Program-made: the position numbers and the translations under genes | Part shown: one piece after another, positions 27,216 to 35,433 of the stretch | How the letters are laid out: every line of letters starts with the position of its first letter | Position numbering within the stretch: position 1 is the stretch's first letter | Source of the DNA: Bacillus sp. HNG | Lineage (GTDB): Bacteria > Bacillota > Bacilli > Bacillales > Bacillaceae_L | NCBI RefSeq assembly: GCF_003400205.1 | Contig: NZ_QUQV01000002.1 | Location: 372,001-436,000, forward strand | Reading direction: 5' to 3' | DNA length: 64,000 nucleotides | Notes under the pieces: generated by a model | Database searches by the model: none | Seen by the model: the letters and a program-made list of their open reading frames with translations, nothing else | Told to the model about the DNA's origin: nothing

Positions 27216-27291
27216 GTCTTTGAGATGGGCTATCAGAGACAGTTCGTTAAAAACGTCCTTACACTTGGTCTTTGAAATGGATTATCAAAGA
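27216..27291. repeat. Two similar hairpins upstream of the distal ligase
   Basis: Two related imperfect copies lie about 53 bp apart: GTCTTTGA / TCAGAGAC around a GATGGGCTA loop (27216-27240) and TCTTTGA / TCAAAGA around AATGGATTA (27269-27291). Nothing else is recognised in the 324-base gap 27112-27436 apart from the heptamer site and the terminator. Confidence 0.6.
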
Positions 27292-27398
27292 TGTTTCACC
27301 ACAAAAATCGTTTATTTTTGTCTCTCATCTAATCCCTCAACGACATTTCCCCTATGCATCTTTCTAATTATGTCCTTGAACAGAAAACTTCTTTAGGC

Positions 27399-27430
27399 AA
27401 AAAAAATAGGAGCCTTAAAATCAGCTCCTA
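27399..27430 (-). terminator. Terminator after the SDR gene
   Basis: On the minus strand TAGGAGC / GCTCCTA with a 9-10 base loop, then TTTTTTTT. It ends the liv/KAS III/SDR transcription unit and makes the distal ligase a separate unit. Confidence 0.85.
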
Positions 27431-27436
27431 GGCGAA

Positions 27437-28174
27437 TCACATCATTATTCCACCATCAACATGTAGGGTTGTTCCGTTTACATAATCAGATTCATCAGAA
27501 GATAAAAATAAATATGCATTGGCAATATCTGAAGGCTTTCCGAGCCTTTGCAGAGGAATCATCATTTTCATTTGATTGATGACCTTTTCAGGAACGGATG
27601 CAACCATCCCTGTTTCGATAAATCCTGGTACAACTGCATTGACATTAATCCCTTTTCTTCCAAGTTCTTTCGCCCATGTTTTCGTCATTCCGACTACTGC
27701 CGCCTTTGATGCCGCATAATTGGTTTGACCAACATTCCCATACACACCCGTTACAGAAGAGGTACTGACAATTTTCCCTTTTCCGTTTGCAATCATATGG
27801 GGAACGACAGCTTGAGTACAATTAAAAACACCTGTTAAATTTACGTCAATAACCTTTTGAAAATCCTCCTGAGAAAGCTTTGTCAGCATTGCATCCCGAG
27901 TAATCCCTGCATTATTTATTAAAATATCAATCTTGCCAAATCGCTCCATTACAGCGGAAACCATTTCATCAACGCTCTCTCTGTTTGCTACATCGACCTG
28001 AAAAAATTCAACATCTGCACCTTGTTCTTTCAGTTCTTTTGCTCTCTCTTCTCCTGTTGTATCATAGTCTGTTAAAGCAACCTTCGCACCTTCACGTACA
28101 AATGTGATAGCGGCTTCTAGTCCTAGCCCATTTGCTGCTCCTGTTATGATTGCCACCTTATCCTTTAATCTCAT
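27437..28174 (-). CDS. SDR oxidoreductase, 3-oxoacyl reductase-like (FabG family)
   Basis: A 245-residue classical short-chain dehydrogenase/reductase, most like 3-oxoacyl-ACP/CoA reductases. It shows the cofactor loop TGAANGLG (residues 12-19), NNAG, a catalytic serine in STSSVTG, and YAASK with the active Tyr and Lys. The C terminus ends in VDGGIMM as in FabG. Its ATG overlaps the preceding hydrolase stop by four bases (ATGA), so the two are translationally coupled. In this cluster it probably interconverts 3-oxo- and 3-hydroxyacyl thioesters; that role is inferred from context. Confidence 0.92.
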   Translation of the reverse strand: MRLKDKVAIITGAANGLGLEAAITFVREGAKVALTDYDTTGEERAKELKEQGADVEFFQVDVANRESVDEMVSAVMERFGKIDILINNAGITRDAMLTKLSQEDFQKVIDVNLTGVFNCTQAVVPHMIANGKGKIVSTSSVTGVYGNVGQTNYAASKAAVVGMTKTWAKELGRKGINVNAVVPGFIETGMVASVPEKVINQMKMMIPLQRLGKPSDIANAYLFLSSDESDYVNGTTLHVDGGIMM

Positions 28175-29082
28175 TTTGCTGGCTCCTTTTTTCCGATAAA
28201 TTCATGCATATGTGTTAACAATAGCTCTAAGTTATCAATTAATGGAGAATGCCCACAATCTTCAAGTTCAATAAATGTAGCATTATCTCCTAGATCCTCC
28301 ATAATTTCCTTTGCCATACTTTCAACTACCACATAATCTCGATCCCCACGTAATACTAAGACTGGGATTGTGATATCATCAACCTGTCCTGTTCCTTCTG
28401 TTAACCCATTGTGGTGATGGCTGATGTTGAACGTATTTAGTGAATAATAGACATCAGCAAGATTCCGTTGAGTCATCATATCCTCTAGGTACTCATCGTA
28501 ATGAGCCTCTCTAGGCTGATTTTTAGTGTATATAGCAGCATTCCAGATTGCTTTCAGGACTTCTTTATCTCGATTGTCGTAGGCTGTTTGAATTGGGATT
28601 GTTCGTGCTAGATCACTAAGAATATCTTCCATTGTCTTCAAACGGTTTGAAAAGTCCAATTGTCCGTCGGCACCTAAGCCAAAGATTGGAAAACCTCTTG
28701 TTGATGCGGATGCGAGTAAAACTAATTTTGAACAAAGTCCCGGATGGTCAGCTACAAACTGCATTCCTACGGCTCCACCTGTTGACCAACCAGCAATAAT
28801 AAAATCTGATAATCCTAATTCATCAACAAATAGTTTAATATCATCTGAGAAATCCTTAATCGATTGTACCGGTTTATGGTAGGTTGAAATACCAAAGCCT
28901 CTCATATCCACCGCATATACCTTGTAATCGCTATCAAGATTTTCGATGACAACATCCCAATGTTTAGATGACGACATGTTCCCATGAATGAGTAGAACTA
29001 TTTTTTCTCCTCCTTCACGTTCCCTGTAGCCCAATGTTTCCCCATTTGCGAGATTAACAGTTTTCAGTTCAATTACTGACAT
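28171..29082 (-). CDS. Alpha/beta hydrolase
   Basis: A 303-residue alpha/beta-fold hydrolase. It shows the oxyanion region LLIHGNMSSS, the nucleophile elbow GWSTGG, the acid in GDRDYVV and the base in CGHSPL. This fold includes thioesterases, epoxide hydrolases and C-C bond hydrolases, and the reaction is not readable from these motifs. It overlaps the KAS III-like gene upstream by 10 bases and the SDR downstream by 4, so it belongs to one tightly coupled operon. Acyl-thioester or C-C bond hydrolysis of a pathway intermediate would fit the neighbours. Confidence 0.88.
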   Translation of the reverse strand: MSVIELKTVNLANGETLGYREREGGEKIVLLIHGNMSSSKHWDVVIENLDSDYKVYAVDMRGFGISTYHKPVQSIKDFSDDIKLFVDELGLSDFIIAGWSTGGAVGMQFVADHPGLCSKLVLLASASTRGFPIFGLGADGQLDFSNRLKTMEDILSDLARTIPIQTAYDNRDKEVLKAIWNAAIYTKNQPREAHYDEYLEDMMTQRNLADVYYSLNTFNISHHHNGLTEGTGQVDDITIPVLVLRGDRDYVVVESMAKEIMEDLGDNATFIELEDCGHSPLIDNLELLLTHMHEFIGKKEPAK

Positions 29083-30095
29083 TCACAGTCCCCCCATTTA
29101 ATTGTCGTGGCACCCCATGCATATCCAATACCAGCACTTACTAGAACAACAAGATCCCCTTCTTTTATTTTACCTTTTTTTTCCGCCAATTCCATAGAAA
29201 GTATCTGATCAATCTGACCTATATGTCCGAATTCATTCAGATAAATGGATTGGTCCTGGGTAAGACCTAACTCATTTAACACATAATCATGAGCTGACTT
29301 TTTCATGTGAAGAATGCCTAAGTAGTCAATATCTGTTTCGGTATACCCGCTTTTTTGTACAGCTGTTCGAATTACCTGAAGAAAGTTTTGCATCGACTTT
29401 TCTTCAAGTCGCTGTTTCATCCCTTCTGGATCAAGAACATCAAGCATATTTAATTTTTGTTCTAACGCTTCCTTTGTCATCGGGTTCTTTGTACCACCTG
29501 CAACTACTACGACATCCTCAGAAAATGCACCATCTGTTATAACATGACTTTCAAGTACATTGTTCGTGGTTATACCTTTTCGTAGCAGGATGGCACCGCC
29601 ACCCGCTCCCAAATTATACATAAAGCGAGTTCTAGGATTCTCGTAATCAATAAAATCGACATTTCGGTAGCCACCCGCTAGTAATACCGTTTTTATGGAG
29701 TCATCTGCTTTCATCAAATCCTTTGCTACCTTTATCGCCATTATTGTCGTTCCACATCTCATTGCCACATCAAAGCCCCACGCATTCGAGGCGCCGAGCT
29801 CCTGTTGCATCTTAATGGCTGCTGTCCATAAAGGATATTCCTTGTGCTCTTCCCCTATATAGATGATTAAATCAATTTCCAATGGGTCAATGTTTGCCTT
29901 CTTGATGGCTTCTCTTGCTGCTTTTATGCCCATTTCACATGTATGGTCATCTGGTCCAGGAATCGGTTTCTTCAAAATACCTAGCTTGGTTTCTACGATT
30001 TCCTTGGGTATCCCACTTTTTTTTGAAATGTCTTCCGATGTTAAAAAGTCTTTCGGAATGTATATTCCTGTACTTAATATTCCAACTGCTTTCAA
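29073..30095 (-). CDS. KAS III-like (FabH/thiolase-fold) enzyme, copy A
   Basis: A 340-residue thiolase-fold protein related to 3-oxoacyl-ACP synthase III. Candidate catalytic residues are Cys114 (MRCGTT) and His263 (ILHMKKS). At the position where FabH has the Asn of its GNTS motif, this protein reads EFGHIGQID (His291), so the usual Cys-His-Asn triad is altered. It is clearly paralogous to the gene at 35434-36441, sharing NPRxRFM, ESxxITDG, LDPxxMKxRL and WxATxIKW. The start is TTG at 30095, six bases after the stop of a small gene whose end carries the GAGGAG site. It could condense or cleave acyl-CoAs; the direction is unknown. Confidence 0.85.
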   Translation of the reverse strand: MKAVGILSTGIYIPKDFLTSEDISKKSGIPKEIVETKLGILKKPIPGPDDHTCEMGIKAAREAIKKANIDPLEIDLIIYIGEEHKEYPLWTAAIKMQQELGASNAWGFDVAMRCGTTIMAIKVAKDLMKADDSIKTVLLAGGYRNVDFIDYENPRTRFMYNLGAGGGAILLRKGITTNNVLESHVITDGAFSEDVVVVAGGTKNPMTKEALEQKLNMLDVLDPEGMKQRLEEKSMQNFLQVIRTAVQKSGYTETDIDYLGILHMKKSAHDYVLNELGLTQDQSIYLNEFGHIGQIDQILSMELAEKKGKIKEGDLVVLVSAGIGYAWGATTIKWGDCECQ

Positions 30096-30101
30096 AGTAG
30101 G

Positions 30102-30281
30102 TCACTCCTCTATTACACGTTTCATAAACTCTACGGCATCATCTAAATCTGTCACAACTACCTCATCTTCCCCCTGGACATGACTAACCTTTATACGCCA
30201 TTGCTTTTTCATTGTCTTGTTATCTACATCAACTAGAGCACAACGGACAACGAATGAAGTAATGGTTTGATGATCATTCAT
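30102..30281 (-). CDS. Small conserved-looking protein, 59 residues
   Basis: A short reading frame starting MNDHQTITSFVVRCALVD and ending AVEFMKRVIEE. The ATG at 30281 has an AGAGAGG site. It sits in a tight operon, 12 bases after livM's start region and 6 bases before the KAS III-like start. Its own last codons form the ribosome binding site of that gene. It is acidic at the C terminus with predicted beta strands then a helix, and has no signal peptide or cysteine pair. I do not recognise the family. Placement suggests a small accessory or regulatory subunit, which is inference only. Confidence 0.65.
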   Translation of the reverse strand: MNDHQTITSFVVRCALVDVDNKTMKKQWRIKVSHVQGEDEVVVTDLDDAVEFMKRVIEE

Positions 30282-30293
30282 GGACCTCTCTCC

Positions 30294-31301
30294 TTAGCCG
30301 GCTATTTTTTCTTTTTCATATTCTTTCGTTTTATTCGTCCCTTTTCTTTTATAAAACCATGACTTAACAGTTCCCACGATTCCCATTGGGAAGAACATAA
30401 CAGCTAATATATATAAAATGCCAAAGAAGATCATCCATCTTTCAAAAATCCAGTGTACCTTTGCGAGTCCAGTTAGCCAGTGGTGGGCAAATTCGATAAG
30501 TCCCGCTCCAATAATGGCCCCAACTAGTGTTCCAACTCCTCCAATAATCGTCATGAGAAGAGCATCGAGGGTTACATCGAGAGCAAATACCGATGTATTG
30601 ACAAACCTTAGTGTGACAACGTACATGGAGCCGGAAACACTTGCGATTACCCCCGCGACAATACTTGCAATAATTTTATAATGAATGACATTGTAGCCTA
30701 GTGACTCTGTGCGGGGTTCATTTTCACGAATGGCTTGGAGAACCCTGCCAAGAGGAGATTCTGTGAATCTCTTTAACATTAAAAATACGATAATCATTAG
30801 AAGCAGTGTGACAAAATAGAGGGTCATACGGTCTTTTAATACATCTGGAATCCGAAACGTAAATCCATCATTCCCTCGCGTTAATGATCGCCATTTTTCA
30901 GCGGCTACTAAAAACAAGCCCGAAAACGCTAACGTCAGCATGGCATAAAAGTGACTCTTTAACCGAAGTGAGAGCAAACCCACAATATAACTTAAAATGG
31001 CTGAAAGAATCATTCCAACTATGATTGATAGTAGAAAAATGGGAACTGTTGGCTCAAATCGATGTAAAAGTACACCTGTTGAATAAGCACCAATTCCAAA
31101 AAACATCGCATGGCCGAATGAAACAATCCCTGTAAAACCTAGTAAAATATCATAACTCATAGCAAAGACAGCAAAGATAAATATTTGTGTAAACAAAATC
31201 AATATGCTTCTAGTGTCATTAATAAGTGGATAACATAGAAGAAAAACCGCTGCCGCAATGTAAATGATGTTCGCTTTTGAAGAATTAGTTAGAAGCCTCA
31301 T
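30294..31301 (-). CDS. livM: Branched-chain amino acid type ABC permease LivM
   Basis: Inner-membrane permease of the HAAT family ABC importers (335 residues, about ten hydrophobic segments). The family pattern GFTGIVSFGHAMFFGIGAY near residue 55 and GGVGTLVGAIIGA near the C terminus are diagnostic. It follows livH by four bases. Within this gene cluster the importer probably serves the pathway's acid or a related compound rather than general amino-acid uptake; HAAT systems with CoA-ligase neighbours often import aromatic or short organic acids. The ligand cannot be read directly. Confidence 0.92.
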   Translation of the reverse strand: MRLLTNSSKANIIYIAAAVFLLCYPLINDTRSILILFTQIFIFAVFAMSYDILLGFTGIVSFGHAMFFGIGAYSTGVLLHRFEPTVPIFLLSIIVGMILSAILSYIVGLLSLRLKSHFYAMLTLAFSGLFLVAAEKWRSLTRGNDGFTFRIPDVLKDRMTLYFVTLLLMIIVFLMLKRFTESPLGRVLQAIRENEPRTESLGYNVIHYKIIASIVAGVIASVSGSMYVVTLRFVNTSVFALDVTLDALLMTIIGGVGTLVGAIIGAGLIEFAHHWLTGLAKVHWIFERWMIFFGILYILAVMFFPMGIVGTVKSWFYKRKGTNKTKEYEKEKIAG

Positions 31302-31305
31302 TTCC

Positions 31306-32166
31306 TCACCCCTTTGCCCCGAATAATCCTTGTGGTCTAAAAATTAATACAATGGCCATCAGCAGCATATTGACTGCTAATGATAATTCTGGGACATAGT
31401 ATGCCATGTAAGCACCTGATAAACCTACTAAAATCGCTGCAAATAGAGACCCTGTAATACTTCCCATTCCTCCGATGACAACAACGATAAATGCGAGAAT
31501 CGCAAATTCCATACCCATCTCTGCATAAATTTGTCCGGAATAAGGTCCAAGTAATACACCCCCAAGTGCTGCCATTGCTGCACCTACCATAAAAACGAGC
31601 ATAAAAATCTTTTTAATATTAATTCCAAGCGATTGGACCATTTCCTTGTTGATAACACCTGCACGAACGATTAAACCAATCTTTGTATTTTTTAAAATGT
31701 AGTAAATAAGGAAGAAAACTAAGAACCCAACTAAAATAATAAATAACCGATATTTTATGAGGATAACTCCACCAAGCTCCCAGCTTCCACTCAACAATGC
31801 AGGAGTTTTCGCACTTAATTGATTTGGTCCCCAAACGACCTTTAACATTTCGGAAAGGACAATCATGACCCCAAGTGTTATCAAAATTTGCTGGACATGA
31901 TTTCCGTAAACAGGTGTAACAATATATTTTTCAATCAACAACCCCAAAATTAATCCGGTAATCAAAGCTGTAACAATTCCAACTACGAAACTGCCGGTTT
32001 GCCCATAAGACCAAACACCAGCATATGCTCCCCATGCGAATAAACCACCATGGGCAAAATTTAAGACATCCATAAGTCCAAAAATTAGGGTTAACCCTGC
32101 TGCAAGCAGGAAAATCAACATACCTGTAGCAAGTCCATTGATTGTTAAATTAATGATTGCATCCAC
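31306..32166 (-). CDS. livH: Branched-chain amino acid type ABC permease LivH
   Basis: Second permease subunit (286 residues, about eight helices). Typical LivH landmarks are LTLIFGLMDVLNFAHGG near residue 30 and VVVIGGMGSITGSL near residue 225. The start is GTG at 32166 behind GGGAGGAGGAG. It lies between livF and livM in the order livG-livF-livH-livM. Confidence 0.92.
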   Translation of the reverse strand: MDAIINLTINGLATGMLIFLLAAGLTLIFGLMDVLNFAHGGLFAWGAYAGVWSYGQTGSFVVGIVTALITGLILGLLIEKYIVTPVYGNHVQQILITLGVMIVLSEMLKVVWGPNQLSAKTPALLSGSWELGGVILIKYRLFIILVGFLVFFLIYYILKNTKIGLIVRAGVINKEMVQSLGINIKKIFMLVFMVGAAMAALGGVLLGPYSGQIYAEMGMEFAILAFIVVVIGGMGSITGSLFAAILVGLSGAYMAYYVPELSLAVNMLLMAIVLIFRPQGLFGAKG

Positions 32167-32196
32167 AAATTCTCCTCCTCCCGTTAGAATATCTCG

Positions 32197-32904
32197 TTAG
32201 GCAATTCCTAAATATTGTTTGCGGAGTTGTTCATTTTCCTTTAACTCCTTCATTTCGCCACGATGAACGGTTCTTCCATCGTCAATGATGTAAAATCTGT
32301 CTCCAATTGTACTTGCCATAATAAAGTTTTGTTCAACAAGTACAATTGAAGTCTTAGACTTTATCTCTTGGATCGATTCCATCACTTTTTCTACCACAAT
32401 AGGGGCTAAACCCTTACTTGGTTCATCTATCAGCAGTAAATCATTATTATTGACATAAGCCCTTGCGATCGAGAGCATTTGCTTTTGCCCACCGCTTAGG
32501 TTACCCCCTCTTCTTTTCCAAAACTTCTTCAGGTCGGGGAATAAGTTCAACATATAATCGAGACGTTCCTTAGTTATGTCGTTTTCCTTTTTGATAGCGA
32601 CTTTCATATTTTCTTCTACTGTTAACTCACCAAATATTCCTTGATCCTCTGGTACATAGCCGATCCCTTTTGCGGCAATATGGTAGGTTGCAAGACCTGT
32701 AATGTTTTCTCCATTAAATTCAATTGTTCCTTTAGCAGGAGGATTGAGTCCCATAATTGACCTTAGGGTGGTTGTTTTGCCTGCACCATTTCTACCTAAA
32801 AGAACAGTTACTTCTCCTTTTTTTGCTTCAAATGAAACACCTTGTAAAATATGAAATTGGTCTATATACGTTTGAATTCCTTCTACCTTAAGATGCAGTG
32901 TCAT
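32197..32904 (-). CDS. livF: ABC transporter ATP-binding protein LivF
   Basis: ATPase subunit of the HAAT importer (235 residues from this start). It shows Walker A GRNGAGKTT, the signature NLSGGQKQM and Walker B LLLIDEPSKGL. The ATG at 32904 is preferred because GGGAGG lies 9 bases upstream. It overlaps the livG stop by 17 bases, giving translational coupling; an in-frame start 39 bases earlier would lie deep inside livG. Confidence 0.92.
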   Translation of the reverse strand: MTLHLKVEGIQTYIDQFHILQGVSFEAKKGEVTVLLGRNGAGKTTTLRSIMGLNPPAKGTIEFNGENITGLATYHIAAKGIGYVPEDQGIFGELTVEENMKVAIKKENDITKERLDYMLNLFPDLKKFWKRRGGNLSGGQKQMLSIARAYVNNNDLLLIDEPSKGLAPIVVEKVMESIQEIKSKTSIVLVEQNFIMASTIGDRFYIIDDGRTVHRGEMKELKENEQLRKQYLGIA

Positions 32905-33655
32905 CGTACAAACCTCCCAAATAGGCTGATTGGACTGTTTCATTGTTCATGATTTCTTCCGGCGTTCCATCCGCTAGCAATCTCCCATTAAATAAAACCA
33001 TTACACTATCAGAAAGGTCGAGGATCATATCCATTTTATGTTCAATTAAAATGATCGTACGATTCCCTTCCGCTTTTATCTTTTTTATGACCTCAAGGAT
33101 TGCCGGAACTTCCTCCAGTGACATTCCAGCAGTGGGTTCATCTAGTAATAGAACCTCTGTCTCCAATGCCAAAAGCATGGCAATTTCTAACTTTCGTTTT
33201 TCGCCATGTGCCAAATTTTTTGCAATTGCATTTGCTTTATTATCAAGAAGAACAAGCGATAAAATGTGTAAAGCTTTTTCTTCGAATTGTCGATATTTAC
33301 GGAAGTGCTTAATCATTTGATACCTTACACCTGCCACGGATTGAACAGCTAATCGAACATTTTCTAATACAGTCAGATTTGGAAAAACATTTGTAATTTG
33401 AAAGGAACGGCCGATTCCTTTTCTTGTACGTGCGGTTGGAGATAGCTTTGTAATATCTTCACCTTTTAAGAAAACTTGGCCATTTGTTGGTGAAAGCTGG
33501 CCACTTAGTAAATTGAAAAAAGTTGTTTTACCTGCACCATTTGGTCCGATGATGGATTTGAAGTGGTTAGGAGGAACGGTAAAATTAACCTTATCAACTG
33601 CAACATGTCCTCCAAATGCAATTGTCAGATCCTTCGTTTCAATAATATTTTTCAC
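32888..33655 (-). CDS. livG: ABC transporter ATP-binding protein LivG
   Basis: The other ATPase of the importer (255 residues). It shows Walker A GPNGAGKTT, a signature region reduced to LAHGEKRKLE as in LivG proteins, Walker B LLLDEPTAGM, and the H-loop IEHKMD. It starts with GTG at 33655 after GAGGTG. Repeat A copy 2 lies immediately upstream, separating it from livK, so livG-F-H-M may depend on readthrough past the livK stem-loop or on a promoter in or near the repeat. Confidence 0.92.
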   Translation of the reverse strand: MKNIIETKDLTIAFGGHVAVDKVNFTVPPNHFKSIIGPNGAGKTTFFNLLSGQLSPTNGQVFLKGEDITKLSPTARTRKGIGRSFQITNVFPNLTVLENVRLAVQSVAGVRYQMIKHFRKYRQFEEKALHILSLVLLDNKANAIAKNLAHGEKRKLEIAMLLALETEVLLLDEPTAGMSLEEVPAILEVIKKIKAEGNRTIILIEHKMDMILDLSDSVMVLFNGRLLADGTPEEIMNNETVQSAYLGGLYDDTAS

Positions 33656-33679
33656 GTCATCTCACCTCTTTTTTCTTGG

Positions 33680-34023
33680 GTCATTTCTACAAGATTGTTG
33701 TTTTTAAAACATAGGGTGTTTTATGCTCCTGGTACTCACTTTCCGCGGGCGATCCGCAAGCCTCCTCAGGCCTACACGATGTAGGTCACGAAGCCGTTGC
33801 CACAGGACGTGGCGCTCTTAGGCTTCGAACATTACTTGGTCTCGCTGGGCTCGCTATTCCCGCTGGACGTTGAGTTTGCTTCCTAAAGACTACACCGCAC
33901 GAAGAAAATGCTTGTATTTTCGAGGATCTCATACCATCCGCTGAAATCACAGGAAGGTCAATAATTACTATTCCCTTCGCACAATCATATCCAAAAACAA
34001 CAAAGTTTTCGAAAACAGCCTTT
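33680..34023. repeat. Intergenic repeat family A, copy 2 (mosaic)
   Basis: The ends match copy 1 at 11941-12281: left TCATTTCTACAAGATTG and ACATAGGGTG with CTCCTGGTACTC; right CAAAAACAACAAAGTTTTCG and AAAACAGCC. The interior includes GCCACAGGACGTGGCG (33799-33814), which matches a module of repeat D at 62715-62730. It also has a segment near 33896-33927 (CGCACGAAGAAAATGC, then ATTTTCGAGGAT) matching repeat C copy 1 in reverse. It interrupts the livK-livG gap; no gene is seen. Confidence 0.8.
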
Positions 34024-34035
34024 TTCTAAAAGGAA

Positions 34036-34062
34036 ACTTCGGTAGAAAAATACTACCGAAGC
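34036..34062 (-). terminator. Stem-loop after livK
   Basis: Perfect 9-bp stem CTTCGGTAG / CTACCGAAG with a 7-base loop, followed on the minus strand by TTTCCTTTT. It may be a partial terminator that lets the binding protein be made in excess over the permease genes. Confidence 0.65.
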
Positions 34063-34074
34063 CTATATGTTTCA

Positions 34075-35334
34075 TTAGTTGCGAACTGGTGGAGCTGTTT
34101 CCTCAGGGCTTAGCTCTCTCATTAAGACTGGTACTGGATAATCCACACCATCAACTTTTTCTAGGCGAATCGCATATAAAGTTTGAAGGGCTTGGTGGTC
34201 ATCTTCACGGAACGTCATTTTTCCTTTAGGCGTATCAAAACTCATGCCTTCCATCGCTTCGATGAGCTTATCTGCATTTGTATCGCCATCCGTCTTTTTA
34301 ATTGCTTCCACAATTGCTAATGCCGCTGTCATACCACCTGGAGTAAATAGGTCAGGTACCTCTCCATTGAACTTTTCTTTATGTTTTTCAACTAACCAAT
34401 CGTTAATATCATTTTTTGGAAGTTGATGATAGTAAACTGTGAATCCTTCCATACCAATTAAAGCATCCATGGTCGCAAGTGCCGGAATATCTGGAGCACC
34501 TGTCGAGATTTTAATACCATTTTCTTGGACCTTCATATCTGCGATTTGGTTCCAAGGTGTGTTTGCACCAGCCCATACAACATATAAATAATCAGGCTTT
34601 GCTTCAATAATCTTTTGAACATTTGAAGTAAAGTCAGTTGCTGCAGGGTCTGCATATTCCTCATGAATAATCTCAGCACCCAGTTTTTCTGCTGCTTCCT
34701 TAAAGGCTGCTATTCCATCACGACCGAATGCATAATCCGGAGCAAGTGTTGCAATTTTAACTCCTTTTTTTGCAATTGCTGCTGCACCTGCAACGGCATC
34801 CTGTGAAGAGTTACGAGCGGTTCTAAAAATGTACTCGTTCCAGTCCGCACCTGTAATACTGTCAGCTGCTGCTGGTTCAACAATCATGATTTTTTCGTAT
34901 TCCTCTGCTAGTGGAAGAACGGCTAATGTATCCGCTGAGCTTGAAGAACCGACTAGGAAATCGACTCCGTCTTCCTCAATTAATTTAGTAGCTTTTTGAA
35001 TCGCAACTTCAGGTTTTGTTTCAGTATCCTCAACAATAAATTGAATTTCTTGTCCATTGACTTCCATTGTTCCGTCTGTAGCGTATTCAAGGCCAAGTTC
35101 AAATCCTTGTGTTGTTTGTTTTCCATATGATTCAAGTCCACCACTTAATGAAGCAAGCACACCGATTTTAATCGGATCCTTTGCTTTAGTTTCTTCTGCT
35201 GATTTGCCTGAATCACCTGAGCTTGGTTTTTCTTCTTCTGTAGTTGAAGTTCCAGAACTACAAGCTGCTGCAACTACCATAAGCATGGCAAGCAAACTTA
35301 AGAAAAGCATTTTACGAAATGAGAATTTCTTCAT
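34075..35334 (-). CDS. livK: ABC transporter substrate-binding lipoprotein (LivK/HAAT type)
   Basis: Extracellular substrate-binding lipoprotein of the HAAT importer (419 residues). The signal sequence MKKFSFRKMLFLSLL leads to a lipobox VAAACSSG, with the cysteine at about residue 20, then a Ser/Glu-rich linker. The mature part opens with PIKIGVLASLSGGLESYG, the classic type I periplasmic-binding fold start. I prefer the ATG at 35334, with GGGGGAAGG upstream; an ATG at 35358 behind AGGAGG is also possible. Its promoter region holds the TGTAACT heptamer pair, so it may begin a transcription unit of its own. The ligand is unknown. Confidence 0.92.
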   Translation of the reverse strand: MKKFSFRKMLFLSLLAMLMVVAAACSSGTSTTEEEKPSSGDSGKSAEETKAKDPIKIGVLASLSGGLESYGKQTTQGFELGLEYATDGTMEVNGQEIQFIVEDTETKPEVAIQKATKLIEEDGVDFLVGSSSSADTLAVLPLAEEYEKIMIVEPAAADSITGADWNEYIFRTARNSSQDAVAGAAAIAKKGVKIATLAPDYAFGRDGIAAFKEAAEKLGAEIIHEEYADPAATDFTSNVQKIIEAKPDYLYVVWAGANTPWNQIADMKVQENGIKISTGAPDIPALATMDALIGMEGFTVYYHQLPKNDINDWLVEKHKEKFNGEVPDLFTPGGMTAALAIVEAIKKTDGDTNADKLIEAMEGMSFDTPKGKMTFREDDHQALQTLYAIRLEKVDGVDYPVPVLMRELSPEETAPPVRN

Positions 35335-35398
35335 TTTTCCTTCCCCCTTTTTCATCATAAAAACTGTAAAACCTCCTGCGACAATCGTACTTGGTAAT

Positions 35399-35416
35399 AG
35401 TTACATTTTAGTTACA
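35399..35416 (-). promoter_or_regulatory. Heptamer direct-repeat operator before livK
   Basis: On the minus strand TGTAACT-AAAA-TGTAACT, two identical heptamers with starts 11 bp apart. A -10-like TACGAT follows exactly 9 bases after the second heptamer, the same geometry as at 27163-27180. The heptamers would replace a conventional -35, as in activator-dependent SARP promoters. Confidence 0.7.
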
Positions 35417-35433
35417 GTATCATTTGTATAGAT

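Noticed and set aside
27205-27396. 63-codon plus-strand frame upstream of the distal ligase
   Set aside because: No ribosome binding site and overlaps the twin hairpins; composition is not protein-like.
25609-30095. OleABCD-type olefin/beta-lactone cluster (KAS III-like, hydrolase, AMP ligase, SDR)
   Set aside because: The enzyme classes match superficially, but the SDR is a 245-residue FabG type, not the longer OleD type. The KAS III-like genes lack the expected Gly-Asn motif, and the Liv importer and MaoC do not fit.
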